Part shown: positions 35,027 to 43,340 of the stretch, piece by piece
Layout: each line of letters begins with the position of its first letter
Numbering within the stretch: position 1 is the first letter of the stretch
NCBI RefSeq assembly: GCF_001425905.1
Contig: NZ_LMDY01000016.1
Coordinates: 149,625 to 213,624, forward strand
Length of the DNA: 64,000 bases
Direction of reading: 5' to 3'
Source of the DNA: Methylibium sp. Root1272
Lineage (GTDB): Bacteria > Pseudomonadota > Gammaproteobacteria > Burkholderiales > Burkholderiaceae_C
Translations under genes and position numbers: made by a program
The notes under the pieces: generated by a model
Seen by the model: only the letters and a program-made list of their open reading frames with translations
Databases searched by the model: none
What the model was told of the DNA's origin: nothing

Positions 35027-36895
35027 TCAGACGACGCGGGCCGGCACGGCGCCGCGCAGGGCGTTGCAGACGACCACGGCCTCGGCCCGTGCAAGGTCGG
35101 CGCGGGTCAGGCAGCGCTCCGCAGCGGCCCAGACCGGGTCCTCGAGCAGCAGGCCGCGCATCACGCCGGGCAGGGCGCCGTCGGAGAGCGGGGGCGTCCA
35201 CCAGCGTCCGTCGAGTTGCAGGAACACGTTCGTGCGGCCGCCCTCGACCAGCCGGCCGTCGGCCGTGAAGAACAGGCTGTCGAAGGCGCCTGCGGCTTCG
35301 GCGGCCCGCACGCCGGCGTCGTAGGCGGCGCGCAGCGTGGTCTTGTGGCCGGCCAGCGGACGCGGCTCGGACAACGGCACGGGCTCGAGGCGCAGCGTCA
35401 CCGGGCCGGCCGGCAGCGCGGCCAGCGGCGCGCCTGCGAGCTCGAAGCGGCCGGCGCGGTCGAGCGCCAGGCGCAGCCGGCTCGGCGTGGCGGCCGGCAG
35501 CCGGCCGACCTCGTCCTGCAGCGCCTCGCGCAGCTCGATCTCGTCCCAGCGAAAGCCCAGCGCGGCAGCGCTACGCTGCATGCGTGCGAGGTGGCGATCC
35601 AGGTGGCGCACGCCCTGTTCGCGCGTCGCGTGCAGGGTCTCGAAGATCGAGAAGCCCGGGTCGAGACCGGTCAGGAAGCGGCCCTTGAGCTGGCACTCCC
35701 CGTATTCGTCCTCGGCTTCGCTGTCCAGCACGATGCCGGCGCCGATGCCCAGCCGGCCCGCGCGCAGGCCATCGCGGTCGGGGCCGAGCGTCAGCGTGCG
35801 GATCGCCACCGACAGGCAGAAGTCGCCGCAGGCCGCGCCCGCCGCCGCGGGTGCTGCGGGTGAGAGATCCACCCAGCCGATGGCACCGCAGTACAGGCCG
35901 CGCGGCGTGCTCTCCAGGCCGGCGATCAGCTCCATCGTGTGGTGCTTGGGCGCACCGGTGATCGAGCCGCAGGGAAACACCGCGCGCAGCACCGTCGGCA
36001 GGTCGGTGCCGTCCGCCAGCTCGGCGCGCACCGTCGAGGTCATCTGGAACACGGTGGCGTGCGACTCCACCTCGAACAGCTCCGGCACCTTCACCGAGCC
36101 GGTGCGGGCGATGCGGCCGAGGTCGTTGCGCAGCAGGTCCACGATCATCAGGTTCTCGGCGCGGTTCTTCGTGTCCAGGCTCAGCAGGCGGGCCGTCTCG
36201 CTGTCGCCTTCGAGCACGGCACGGCGGGGCGCGGTGCCCTTCATCGGCTTGGCGACGAGCTGGCCCTGCGCATGGCGGACGAACAGTTCCGGCGAGCACG
36301 ACAACACGTGCGTGACGCCGCTCGCCGCCGCCTCGTCGGCCGGCAACGCGATGAACGCGCCATACGGCACCGGCTGGCGCGTGCGCAGCCGGCGGTACAG
36401 CGCGACCGGCGTGCCGTGGGCCTGGAAGTCCAGTCGGTAGGTGTAGTTGACCTGGTAGGTCTCGCCGGCGCGGATGGCCTCGTGGATGCGGCCGATCGCG
36501 GCGTGGAAGGCCTCGCGGTCGACGCTCGCCTGCACGTCCAGCGAACCGGCCGGGCCCGGCTCTGCCGCGCCCTCGACCGTGGCGAGCCAGCGCCCGGCCT
36601 CGTCGGCCGACAGATGCTGCAGCTCGCGGAACAGCAGCACGCGCAGCGCGGCACGCTCGTCGCCGGCGCGTCGGCCGGCCCGCAGCAGCTTGGCGCCCCA
36701 TTCGTAGTCGGCCAGCAGCACCGCGTGCAGGCCCGCGCGCTGGTCGGCCTCGACCGCGCGCCACACCGCGTCGAGCGCAGCCGGATCGTCGCAGCGGTGC
36801 GTGCGCACATGGCCCGTGTAGAGCCGACTGCTCGGCCGCTCGGCCGTCGCCGCGCGGTCGTCCAGCAGCGCAAAGGCGTCAACGTCGTCGCTCAT
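35027..36895 (-). CDS. pabB: Fused aminodeoxychorismate synthase component I and 4-amino-4-deoxychorismate lyase
   Basis: 622 residues. Residues about 1-365 are the chorismate-binding PabB domain (ETYQVNYTYRLDFQ, PMKGTAPRRA with the PabB-type lysine, DLLRNDLGRIARTGSV, GSITGAPKHHTMELI). Residues about 390-622 are a fold-type IV PLP enzyme like PabC (FETLHATREQGVRHLDRHLARM, lysine in GHKTTLRAAYD, EGGRTNVFLQLDGRWWTPPLSDGALPGVMR). Together they make p-aminobenzoate from chorismate. pABA is the arene precursor of both folate and H4MPT, explaining its place in the C1 unit. I used MSDDVDAF at 36895. Confidence 0.9.
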   Translation of the reverse strand: MSDDVDAFALLDDRAATAERPSSRLYTGHVRTHRCDDPAALDAVWRAVEADQRAGLHAVLLADYEWGAKLLRAGRRAGDERAALRVLLFRELQHLSADEAGRWLATVEGAAEPGPAGSLDVQASVDREAFHAAIGRIHEAIRAGETYQVNYTYRLDFQAHGTPVALYRRLRTRQPVPYGAFIALPADEAAASGVTHVLSCSPELFVRHAQGQLVAKPMKGTAPRRAVLEGDSETARLLSLDTKNRAENLMIVDLLRNDLGRIARTGSVKVPELFEVESHATVFQMTSTVRAELADGTDLPTVLRAVFPCGSITGAPKHHTMELIAGLESTPRGLYCGAIGWVDLSPAAPAAAGAACGDFCLSVAIRTLTLGPDRDGLRAGRLGIGAGIVLDSEAEDEYGECQLKGRFLTGLDPGFSIFETLHATREQGVRHLDRHLARMQRSAAALGFRWDEIELREALQDEVGRLPAATPSRLRLALDRAGRFELAGAPLAALPAGPVTLRLEPVPLSEPRPLAGHKTTLRAAYDAGVRAAEAAGAFDSLFFTADGRLVEGGRTNVFLQLDGRWWTPPLSDGALPGVMRGLLLEDPVWAAAERCLTRADLARAEAVVVCNALRGAVPARVV

Positions 36896-36990
36896 ACGCA
36901 CGCGGTCAGCGTCACAAACCAATCACCCATTCAACGACAAAGCCGCCGCCACAGCGCACAGGCCGTGGCCAACCGCAGGCCACCCAGTGG

Positions 36991-37067
36991 ACGCCGCGGG
37001 ACCGGCTCCGCCGGCCCGCCAGCGTCGCCCCCTTCGAGGGGGAGCGGCGCAGCCGCAACGGGGGTGG
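36991..37067. repeat. REP-like palindromic repeat, family B copy 1
   Basis: ACGCCGCGGGACCGGCTCCG...CGTCGCCCCCTTCGAGGGGG...CGGGGGTGG is a diverged copy of the repeat pair at 57072 and 57217. It fills most of the gap between pabBC and the fae-like gene and could form a central CCCCCTTCGAGGGGG hairpin. Confidence 0.75.
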
Positions 37068-37073
37068 TCATTT

Positions 37074-37607
37074 TTATGACCAATCGTCCATGTCGTGCTT
37101 GATCGTGTGCCGGTTGGCGATCAGCTCGTCGATCGACGGCTCGTTGTTCAGCGCACGGCGGATCGCCAGCTTGGTGGCCTCGTAATTGGTGCGGTACATG
37201 TCCTTCTTGTCGAGGTTCGGGTCCTTCGCGCAGCGCGGATCGATCCACACCAGGCTCACGATGCACAGCTCGTTGGCCACGTCCTTCGGGATCACGCCCT
37301 CGATCACGCAGTCGATCACCGCGTCGGCGGTGGCGGCCTGCACCACGCCGCCGAACAGGTCGATGTTGGCGCTGTCCTTCAGCGTGACCTTCGGCACCGT
37401 GATGGTCGCCGGGCGGACCATCTGGTTGCAGGCGCGGATCGCGAACATCGCGGTGTGGCCCTTGCTCTGCGCCATCATGTTCGCGAACGCGGCGCCCACC
37501 GGACCGTCGGTGCGGCCGATCAGGATCTCCGGCATCGCGTCGGTGAACTGGCCGTCGGCGGCGAACACGGTGGCTTCGCCGGCGTGGAAGGTGTAGGTCT
37601 TGCTCAT
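37074..37607 (-). CDS. Formaldehyde-activating enzyme paralogue lacking the catalytic histidine
   Basis: 177 residues, clearly homologous to Fae along its length (IGRTDGPVGAAFANMM, RPATITVPKVTLKD, YRTNYEATKLAIRRALNNEPS). Aligned with the canonical Fae at 52297, the catalytic His22 is Met25 here and the neighbouring Asp24 is Glu27, while Lys73, Thr75 and Gln90 at the H4MPT site are kept. It is probably not a normal Fae but may bind H4MPT or formaldehyde adducts, similar to Fae2/Fae3 proteins of methylotrophs. It lies downstream of fhcC and upstream of pabBC. Confidence 0.85.
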   Translation of the reverse strand: MSKTYTFHAGEATVFAADGQFTDAMPEILIGRTDGPVGAAFANMMAQSKGHTAMFAIRACNQMVRPATITVPKVTLKDSANIDLFGGVVQAATADAVIDCVIEGVIPKDVANELCIVSLVWIDPRCAKDPNLDKKDMYRTNYEATKLAIRRALNNEPSIDELIANRHTIKHDMDDWS

Positions 37608-37734
37608 GGCAGGGTCTCGAGTGAGTGGACGAAGGAAAAGCAGAAAGAAATAGAAGACGGACACAGGACCGATCGGTCCGCCCGGCACCGGCCGAGAGCT
37701 TAGCCGGGCCGGCCCGGGCCGGCGCGCTGCCCGC

Positions 37735-38544
37735 TCAGTCGCACAACAGCAGTTCGCCCTTGCCGCCGGCCGCCAGGTCGCCGAGATGCCGATGCACGCG
37801 CCGTGCCGGCAGGGTGGCGAAGGCGCCGCCATGGCGCGCGAGGTCACGCGCCAGCAGCTGCCAGAACACGGCGATGTTTGCGTCGTTGGCCACGAAGGTG
37901 GGCGGGACCGTCGGTGCCGTGCCGGCGCACACCACGCTGCCGCGGCGCATGCCGTAGCCGGCATGCGCGCCGATGCGTCCGGCCACCGCGATCGTGCCGG
38001 CCACCATGCGCGAGGCCAGGAAGTCGCCGGCATCGCCGAACACCAGCGCGCTGCCGCGCCGCATGCGGTCGCCGAAGCGCGCCCCGGCCGAGCCGCGCAC
38101 GAGCAGCGTGCCGCCGCGCATGCCGTCCATGCTGCCCGGCAGGGCGCTCGCCGCGTAGTCGCCGGCGTCGCCGCCGATCTCCAGTCGGCCGCCCGACATC
38201 TCGCAGGCCGCCAGCAGGCCGGCATGACTGCTCGCGACGATCTCGCCGCCGCTCATGCCGGCGCCGAGGTAGTCGCCGGCCGGACCGTCCACGCGGATGC
38301 GGCTGCCGGCGAGTTGCCAGCCGATGCGGTCGGCCCGGCTCAGGTCGCCTTCAAGGTGCAGTTCGTGGTCGGAGCGCGGAGCAATCGTGAACAGCTCGCC
38401 CAGCGCGATCGACTCGTTGCCGTGCCAGACGCCGAGCTTCGCCACCGCGTCGGCCGACAGTTCCGCCAGGGCCGCGGGGGACAGCGTGCGCAGGTCCAGG
38501 CGCAGCGCCGGCGCCTGCTTCAACGTGAGTGTCCAGCCGCTCAT
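37735..38544 (-). CDS. fhcC: Formyltransferase/hydrolase complex subunit C
   Basis: 269 residues. Right-handed parallel beta-helix with repeated G-x-x-G turns (GDLSRADRIGW, GPAGDYLGAGMSGGEIVASSHAGLLAACEMSGG, GDAGDFLASRMVAGTIAVAGRIG), the FwdC/GXGXG-type fold. In bacteria FhcC is a structural part of FhcABCD, which moves the formyl group from formyl-H4MPT to a methanofuran-like carrier and hydrolyses it to formate. It follows fhcD after 82 bp; a small CGCCCG hairpin (38597-38612) lies in the gap. Confidence 0.93.
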   Translation of the reverse strand: MSGWTLTLKQAPALRLDLRTLSPAALAELSADAVAKLGVWHGNESIALGELFTIAPRSDHELHLEGDLSRADRIGWQLAGSRIRVDGPAGDYLGAGMSGGEIVASSHAGLLAACEMSGGRLEIGGDAGDYAASALPGSMDGMRGGTLLVRGSAGARFGDRMRRGSALVFGDAGDFLASRMVAGTIAVAGRIGAHAGYGMRRGSVVCAGTAPTVPPTFVANDANIAVFWQLLARDLARHGGAFATLPARRVHRHLGDLAAGGKGELLLCD

Positions 38545-38626
38545 GACCGCCCCTCGCTCGCGGCCGCGTGCCGCTTCCGCTCCCCCGCGGGGATGTCGCC
38601 CGCCTTCGGGCGGCCGTGCACCGGGC

Positions 38627-39550
38627 TCATGCCCGCGCCTCCGCCGTGCCCGGCACCAGCTTGTGCAGGTGGTAGAGGAAGGGCCCGAGCTTGCCGCCGT
38701 AGTTGCCCGCACCGATGCGCTTCAGGCCCGAGGCCGCGCCGCGCTCGATCAGGGCCTTCAGGCCGGTGCGCATCGCAGCGGCCACGTCGGCGTCGGTCAA
38801 TCCGTCGATCACGATCTCCATCACGCTGCCGATGTCGGGGCCGAGCTCGCTCTTCGCGGCCAGCTCGCGCAGGCTGGGGCAGTAGGCGTCGTTGGTCGAT
38901 GCGCCGAGCGCCGGGTACTTGCTGCCGACCTTGGAGCCCGAGCGCACCACGCCGCCGGGGAAGGGCATCACGATGTTGGGCAGTTGCTTCATCGCGGCGA
39001 CCGCGGCTTCCGCGGCCGCCAGCGCGGCTGCGGTGTCGGTCGCCAGCAGCAGCAGGTTGCCGCCGCCGACGGCCTGGGTCGTGACCCAGGTGGTTTCCTG
39101 CGCGACGAACTCACCGTCCATCACCGGCACGCGCCAGTAGCGCTGTCCACCGATGACCTTGCTGGTCTGCCAGCCGTCGCCGAAGAAGCGCAGGTTCTTG
39201 CCCAGCGCGATCGCGTCGCCCTCGAACAGACCGGCGTAGACCGCCGTCGTCGGGCAGGTCAGCACGCACTGGCCGACGCGCTTCTCGACCTGCTTGGCCA
39301 GCTCGCGGCCGCTCATCGAGAAGATCAGGATCGCGATGCCGGGCCGCCCGTCGGGCGTCTCTTCGGGCCCGAGCTCGCGCTCGATGCCGGCCTCGCAGCC
39401 GCAGGCGATCACCGAGGTGGCGAAGCCGGTGGTGGCCACCGCCGCATGGCGCGCCCATTCGAGGTTGTGCGCGGTGATGACGAGCCGCGTGCCCTTCATC
39501 GGAAAGGCTTCGGCGAAGCTGTCGTCGATGACGATGCCGTTGAGTTCCAT
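38627..39550 (-). CDS. fhcD: Formylmethanofuran:H4MPT formyltransferase subunit
   Basis: 307 residues. FTR fold: MELNGIVIDDSFAEAFPMKGTRLVITA, ACGCEAGIERELGPEETPDGRPG, GDGWQTSKVIGGQRYWRVPVMDGEF and KRIGAGNYGGKLGPFLYHLHKL. This subunit transfers the formyl group between H4MPT and the furan carrier on FhcA. The ATG at 39550 is 4 bp after the fhcA stop; order B-A-D-C is the usual bacterial fhc order. Confidence 0.96.
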   Translation of the reverse strand: MELNGIVIDDSFAEAFPMKGTRLVITAHNLEWARHAAVATTGFATSVIACGCEAGIERELGPEETPDGRPGIAILIFSMSGRELAKQVEKRVGQCVLTCPTTAVYAGLFEGDAIALGKNLRFFGDGWQTSKVIGGQRYWRVPVMDGEFVAQETTWVTTQAVGGGNLLLLATDTAAALAAAEAAVAAMKQLPNIVMPFPGGVVRSGSKVGSKYPALGASTNDAYCPSLRELAAKSELGPDIGSVMEIVIDGLTDADVAAAMRTGLKALIERGAASGLKRIGAGNYGGKLGPFLYHLHKLVPGTAEARA

Positions 39551-39554
39551 CGCG

Positions 39555-41240
39555 TCAGTTCGCAGTCGTCGTGAAGCAGGCGGTCGGCAGCAGGCGCCCG
39601 CCGTTGCAGCATCTGCACAGTTCGTCGGGGCCGATGACGGCATGGCGCAGGCTCACGCTCAGGTGCTTCTCGGTGTAGGGCGCCAGCACCTTCTCGATGC
39701 TGCGGTCGAACACCGGCTCGACGAAGTGCGTGCCGCCGGTCGGGGTGGCGGTGATGACGCCGGCCCGCGCCACGCGCACGCCATCCTTGAACACGTGCTC
39801 CGGCGCGGTGAACATCGTCTCGCGGTTCGCGTGCTCGCGGTAGACGGCGATGTCGGCCGCCGCGCCGTTGCCGAGCTGGCCGCGGTCCTTCAGGCCCAGC
39901 AGCTTCGCCGGGCCGGCGCGCGTCATGATGGCCACCTCGTTCAGCGTCAGCTCGCGCGTGATCGAGCCCAGCGCCGACTGCGCCACCACGTCGGGGTGGA
40001 GCTTGGCGAACTGCTCGTCGCGGAAGCTCTTGTCCGTCAGCAGGCGGATCAGGTGCGGGTAGCTGGTGAACGGCGCGCCGTTCGGGTGGTCGGTGGTCAG
40101 CACCACGCGCCACGGGTCCTTGACCAGCAGGAAGATCTCCAACCCGATCGCCCACTGCAGCGCATTCACGTAGCTCTGCTCGCGGTACTTGAAGGGCACC
40201 ACGCCGCAGCCGGCGTCGCACTCGATGTCGGCGCCGATCCACTTGCGCGGGTTCGCGAGGCCGGCATTGGCATGCTGGCGCATCGTGTCGCCCGACGCGG
40301 TGACGGTCTGGCCGAACATGATCTGGCCGACGTCGATGCTGATGTTCGGATTCGCGTTCACCGCGTCGGCCAGGCGCTGCGCGGCCGACGAGAACTTCTT
40401 CGGGCCCTCGCTGCCGTAGGCGTGGAACTGGATGTGCGTCAGGTGCGCGGGCAGCCCCTCCAGCGCCTCGATGGTGGCGAGCGTGGATTCGATGTTGCCC
40501 GCCACGCCGAGGTTGCTGCCGTGGATGTGCAGCGGGTGCGGCACGCCCAGCTCGTGCAGCGCCTTCGCCAGCGTGTGCACGATCGCTCGCGGCGTCACGC
40601 GCCAATGGGCGTGCTCCTCGTCGACGTCCAGCTTGCGCTGGTTGAACTTGAAGGCCGAAATGCCGCCCGGGTTGACCACCTTCACGCCCATCGCCTTCGC
40701 GGCGTGGATGGTCCAGCCGGCGTAATCGCGGATCTGCTGGAAGTCGCGGCCCTCGGCCAGCAACTGCAGGAACAGCTCGTCGTTGCCGAGCATCACGTAG
40801 GCGCCGTGGTCGAGGATGGGCGTGTCGCCCATCTCCATGTGCGCGTGGCGTGCGTTCGAATGCATCATCGCCGGCTCGAAGGCGGCCGTGTAGCCCATCT
40901 CGGCGTAGCGGTAGCCGGTGGCCAGCGTGCCGGGCGCGCAGTGGCCGCAGGAGGCCAGCTCCAGCGGGTTGGTCGGCAGCGCGATCGGGTCGCGGTTGAG
41001 GCGGTGGTCTTCCGGCAGCAGCATGCGCGCCAGGTTGACCTTGCCGCCGCCGATGTGCGTGTGCATGTCGATGCCGCCGGCCATCACCACGCAGCCGCTG
41101 GCGTCGATGTCCTCGCCCACCGCTTCCTTGGGATGCAGCTCGACGATGCGGCCGTCGCGCACGCCGATGTCGCGCACCGCGTCGACGCCGTTCGCGGGAT
41201 CGATGACGCGCCCGCCGCGCAGTCGCAGCGTGCCGTTCAT
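39555..41240 (-). CDS. fhcA: Formylmethanofuran dehydrogenase-type hydrolase subunit A
   Basis: 561 residues, amidohydrolase fold. Metal-binding residues are visible: His60 and His62 (DMHTHIGG), PGGISAFKFNQRK where the family has its carboxylated-lysine region, LHIHGSNLG, and the late aspartate in LTTDHPNGAPF. It hydrolyses the formyl-furan to formate in methylotrophs, replacing the tungsten/molybdenum oxidation of methanogens. It overlaps fhcB by 4 bp (ATGA) and ends in CRCCNGG, a cysteine cluster near the C-terminus. Confidence 0.96.
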   Translation of the reverse strand: MNGTLRLRGGRVIDPANGVDAVRDIGVRDGRIVELHPKEAVGEDIDASGCVVMAGGIDMHTHIGGGKVNLARMLLPEDHRLNRDPIALPTNPLELASCGHCAPGTLATGYRYAEMGYTAAFEPAMMHSNARHAHMEMGDTPILDHGAYVMLGNDELFLQLLAEGRDFQQIRDYAGWTIHAAKAMGVKVVNPGGISAFKFNQRKLDVDEEHAHWRVTPRAIVHTLAKALHELGVPHPLHIHGSNLGVAGNIESTLATIEALEGLPAHLTHIQFHAYGSEGPKKFSSAAQRLADAVNANPNISIDVGQIMFGQTVTASGDTMRQHANAGLANPRKWIGADIECDAGCGVVPFKYREQSYVNALQWAIGLEIFLLVKDPWRVVLTTDHPNGAPFTSYPHLIRLLTDKSFRDEQFAKLHPDVVAQSALGSITRELTLNEVAIMTRAGPAKLLGLKDRGQLGNGAAADIAVYREHANRETMFTAPEHVFKDGVRVARAGVITATPTGGTHFVEPVFDRSIEKVLAPYTEKHLSVSLRHAVIGPDELCRCCNGGRLLPTACFTTTAN

Positions 41241-42508
41241 GCCGACCTCCCGGCCTGCAGCGTGCGCACGCGCGCGTTCAGCCGCTGCAGCACCTGCGCC
41301 ACCGTCGGCAGCCCGTCGTCGTACACGGCCTCCAGCGGCAGCGCCACGCCGCCGTCGAAGCGGAACAGGTGGCCCGCCGAGCCCATGCCCGGCGTCGACA
41401 CCGGGATGAAAACCGCATCGGCGCCGGCGCCGGCCTGCTGCGCCGGATGGCCCAGCACCACCGTCGGTATCGAAGCGCGCGGGGCCGCAGGCTCCGGGCC
41501 GAAGGCCGACACCCACAGCAACGCATCGACGCTGCCGTCGGCGAGCAGGCGCTTCGCATCGAAGCGCAGCGGCTCGTGTTCCAGCCCCAGCGGCCCGACG
41601 CGGCTGCGCAGCGGCAGGCCCGACAGCCAGGTGAAGACGTAGTTCACCGTCTGCAGCCCGTCCTTGCCGCTGAGTGGCAGCAGCGCGGCGCGCGAGCGTT
41701 GGTTGAGCGTGCCGACCAGGCGGTTCAGCGCTTCGGCGATCAGCGCGCCGTGCTCGGGCAGCTGCGACGATTCCCACGCGATGACCGCATAGCGTGCGGC
41801 GTGCAGTTGCGCGGCCAGTTCGGCCAGCGCCAGGGCCGCGCGCGGCACGCGCCGGCCGTCCACCAGTGCGGCGAGCTGCGCGACGCTGTCGAACAGGTCG
41901 CCGCTCAACGCGACGCTGCGCTGCGTGACGCCGGCCAGGCCGTCGAGCGCGGGCTCGGTGGCGCCACCGAGGAAGACGATCTCGCGCTGCGCGACCAGCG
42001 GCTCACCCACGCCGACGCGGCGCCACAGGCCCGGGAAGTTCTCGCGCGGCGATGCGCCGATGCAGACGATCAGGTCGGCGCGGTTGCGCACCTCGGCCAG
42101 CGTGGTGGTGAAGGCGCCGCGGTCCTGCAGCGCGCGCAGCGTGTGCAGCTGCGCCGCGCCGCCCGCGGCGTCATAGATGGCGCCGGTGGCGCAGGCCAGC
42201 GGGTAGAGCGCCCGCGCACCGTCGACGTCGGTCGCGAGCCCGCCGAACAGCGGCTGGCGGCTGGCGGCGAGCCGCTGCGCGGCCTGCTCGACGGCGTCGT
42301 CGAGCGTGGCGGGCTGCCCGGCAATCGTCGGCGTGGCGGTCGAGCGCTCCGGCCTGAAGTGCGCCAGCGCGCGCTGCGCGCGTTCGCAGCCGGGGCCGGT
42401 CAAGGCGAAGTGATCGCCTTGCTGCACCAGCTGCAGGTCGTCGTTCAGCAGCGCGCAAAACGGGCTGGTCCAGGGGTGGGGGGCGGGGGCGGTCACGGGA
42501 GCAGTCAT
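41237..42508 (-). CDS. fhcB: Formyltransferase/hydrolase complex subunit B
   Basis: 423 residues related to the catalytic FmdB/FwdB but lacking its iron-sulfur and molybdenum/tungsten-binding cysteines; the equivalent N-terminal part reads CALLNDDLQLVQQGDHFALTGPGCERAQRAL. Later segments LIVCIGASPRENFPGLW and VLGHPAQQAGAGADAVFIPVSTPGMGSAGHLFRFD are typical of FhcB. Known role: scaffold or degenerate dehydrogenase in FhcABCD. MTAPVTAPAPHPW at 42508 was chosen as start. It begins 10 bp after the HisA-like gene ends. Confidence 0.94.
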   Translation of the reverse strand: MTAPVTAPAPHPWTSPFCALLNDDLQLVQQGDHFALTGPGCERAQRALAHFRPERSTATPTIAGQPATLDDAVEQAAQRLAASRQPLFGGLATDVDGARALYPLACATGAIYDAAGGAAQLHTLRALQDRGAFTTTLAEVRNRADLIVCIGASPRENFPGLWRRVGVGEPLVAQREIVFLGGATEPALDGLAGVTQRSVALSGDLFDSVAQLAALVDGRRVPRAALALAELAAQLHAARYAVIAWESSQLPEHGALIAEALNRLVGTLNQRSRAALLPLSGKDGLQTVNYVFTWLSGLPLRSRVGPLGLEHEPLRFDAKRLLADGSVDALLWVSAFGPEPAAPRASIPTVVLGHPAQQAGAGADAVFIPVSTPGMGSAGHLFRFDGGVALPLEAVYDDGLPTVAQVLQRLNARVRTLQAGRSA

Positions 42509-42518
42509 CGGCGTGCGT

Positions 42519-43337
42519 TCACGCAAAGCATGTGCCACGGCCGGGGCCGCGCGCCGCCACTGCGGGGGCGGCATCGGCCCGCGACACAGTGTGGCCGGCG
42601 CCGCCACAAGCGCCACAGTCTGTTGCGCCGTTCGGCGTGCGTGCCGCGGCGGGCACGCGGCCGTCGTGCAGCGCCGAGGCCACCAGCCAGGCGTGCGCGC
42701 CCGCGGCTTCGGCGGCGGCGAGGTCGGCTGCATCGCGCACGCCGCCGGCGCCGATCAGCTGCGCGTGCGGCGCGCGTGCGCGCACCGCGGCCAGCGTGTC
42801 GAGGTCGGGCCCACCGTCGCTGCCGACGCGCGACAGCGTCATCACGATCAGGCGTCGCGGCCACAGCGCCGGCGTGTCCCACACGCCGGCCGGATCGAGC
42901 GGTGCCCCGTGGCGATGGTCCAGCGAGAGCAGGGCGCGCGAGGGCGGTGCGAAGCAGCCGGCCAGTTCGTCGCGCGAACGCAGCGACTCGCTGCCGTACA
43001 CCGGCGTGACGCGCTCCGCCGCCGGTCCGAGTCGCGCCAGCAAGCGCGCGGCATCGGCCGGCCCGCCGAAGCCGGCGTCGAGCCAGAGCCTCAGGCCCGG
43101 CCGATCGCGCAGCAGCGCCTGCAGCAGCTCGAACTGGGGCGCGCGGCCCTGCAAGGCGTTCAAGTCGGCGACGTACAGCGTATCGGTGGCACAGTGTTCG
43201 CATAGCCGCCGTGCCGCGACCTGCGGATCGGCGCTGCCGCACAGCGCCGATTCGATCGGCCGGTAATGCTGGCGCTCACCACGCACCGCGCGGACCACCT
43301 GGCCGTCCAGCAGGTCGATGACCGGAATGATGTGCAT
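42519..43337 (-). CDS. HisA-like TIM-barrel protein of the H4MPT/methanofuran cluster
   Basis: 272 residues. N-terminus MHIIPVIDLLDGQVVRAVRGER matches HisA with the catalytic-position Asp8, and SLDHRHG and GAGGVRDAADL are barrel elements, but the length, the C-terminal extra 30 residues and the context differ from histidine synthesis HisA. HisA-like genes recur in archaeal and bacterial methanofuran/H4MPT clusters and are thought to act in cofactor assembly; the reaction is not settled. It is first in the leftward fhc operon and starts 3 bp from the divergent mfnD-like gene. Confidence 0.85.
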   Translation of the reverse strand: MHIIPVIDLLDGQVVRAVRGERQHYRPIESALCGSADPQVAARRLCEHCATDTLYVADLNALQGRAPQFELLQALLRDRPGLRLWLDAGFGGPADAARLLARLGPAAERVTPVYGSESLRSRDELAGCFAPPSRALLSLDHRHGAPLDPAGVWDTPALWPRRLIVMTLSRVGSDGGPDLDTLAAVRARAPHAQLIGAGGVRDAADLAAAEAAGAHAWLVASALHDGRVPAAARTPNGATDCGACGGAGHTVSRADAAPAVAARGPGRGTCFA

Positions 43338-43340
43338 AGG

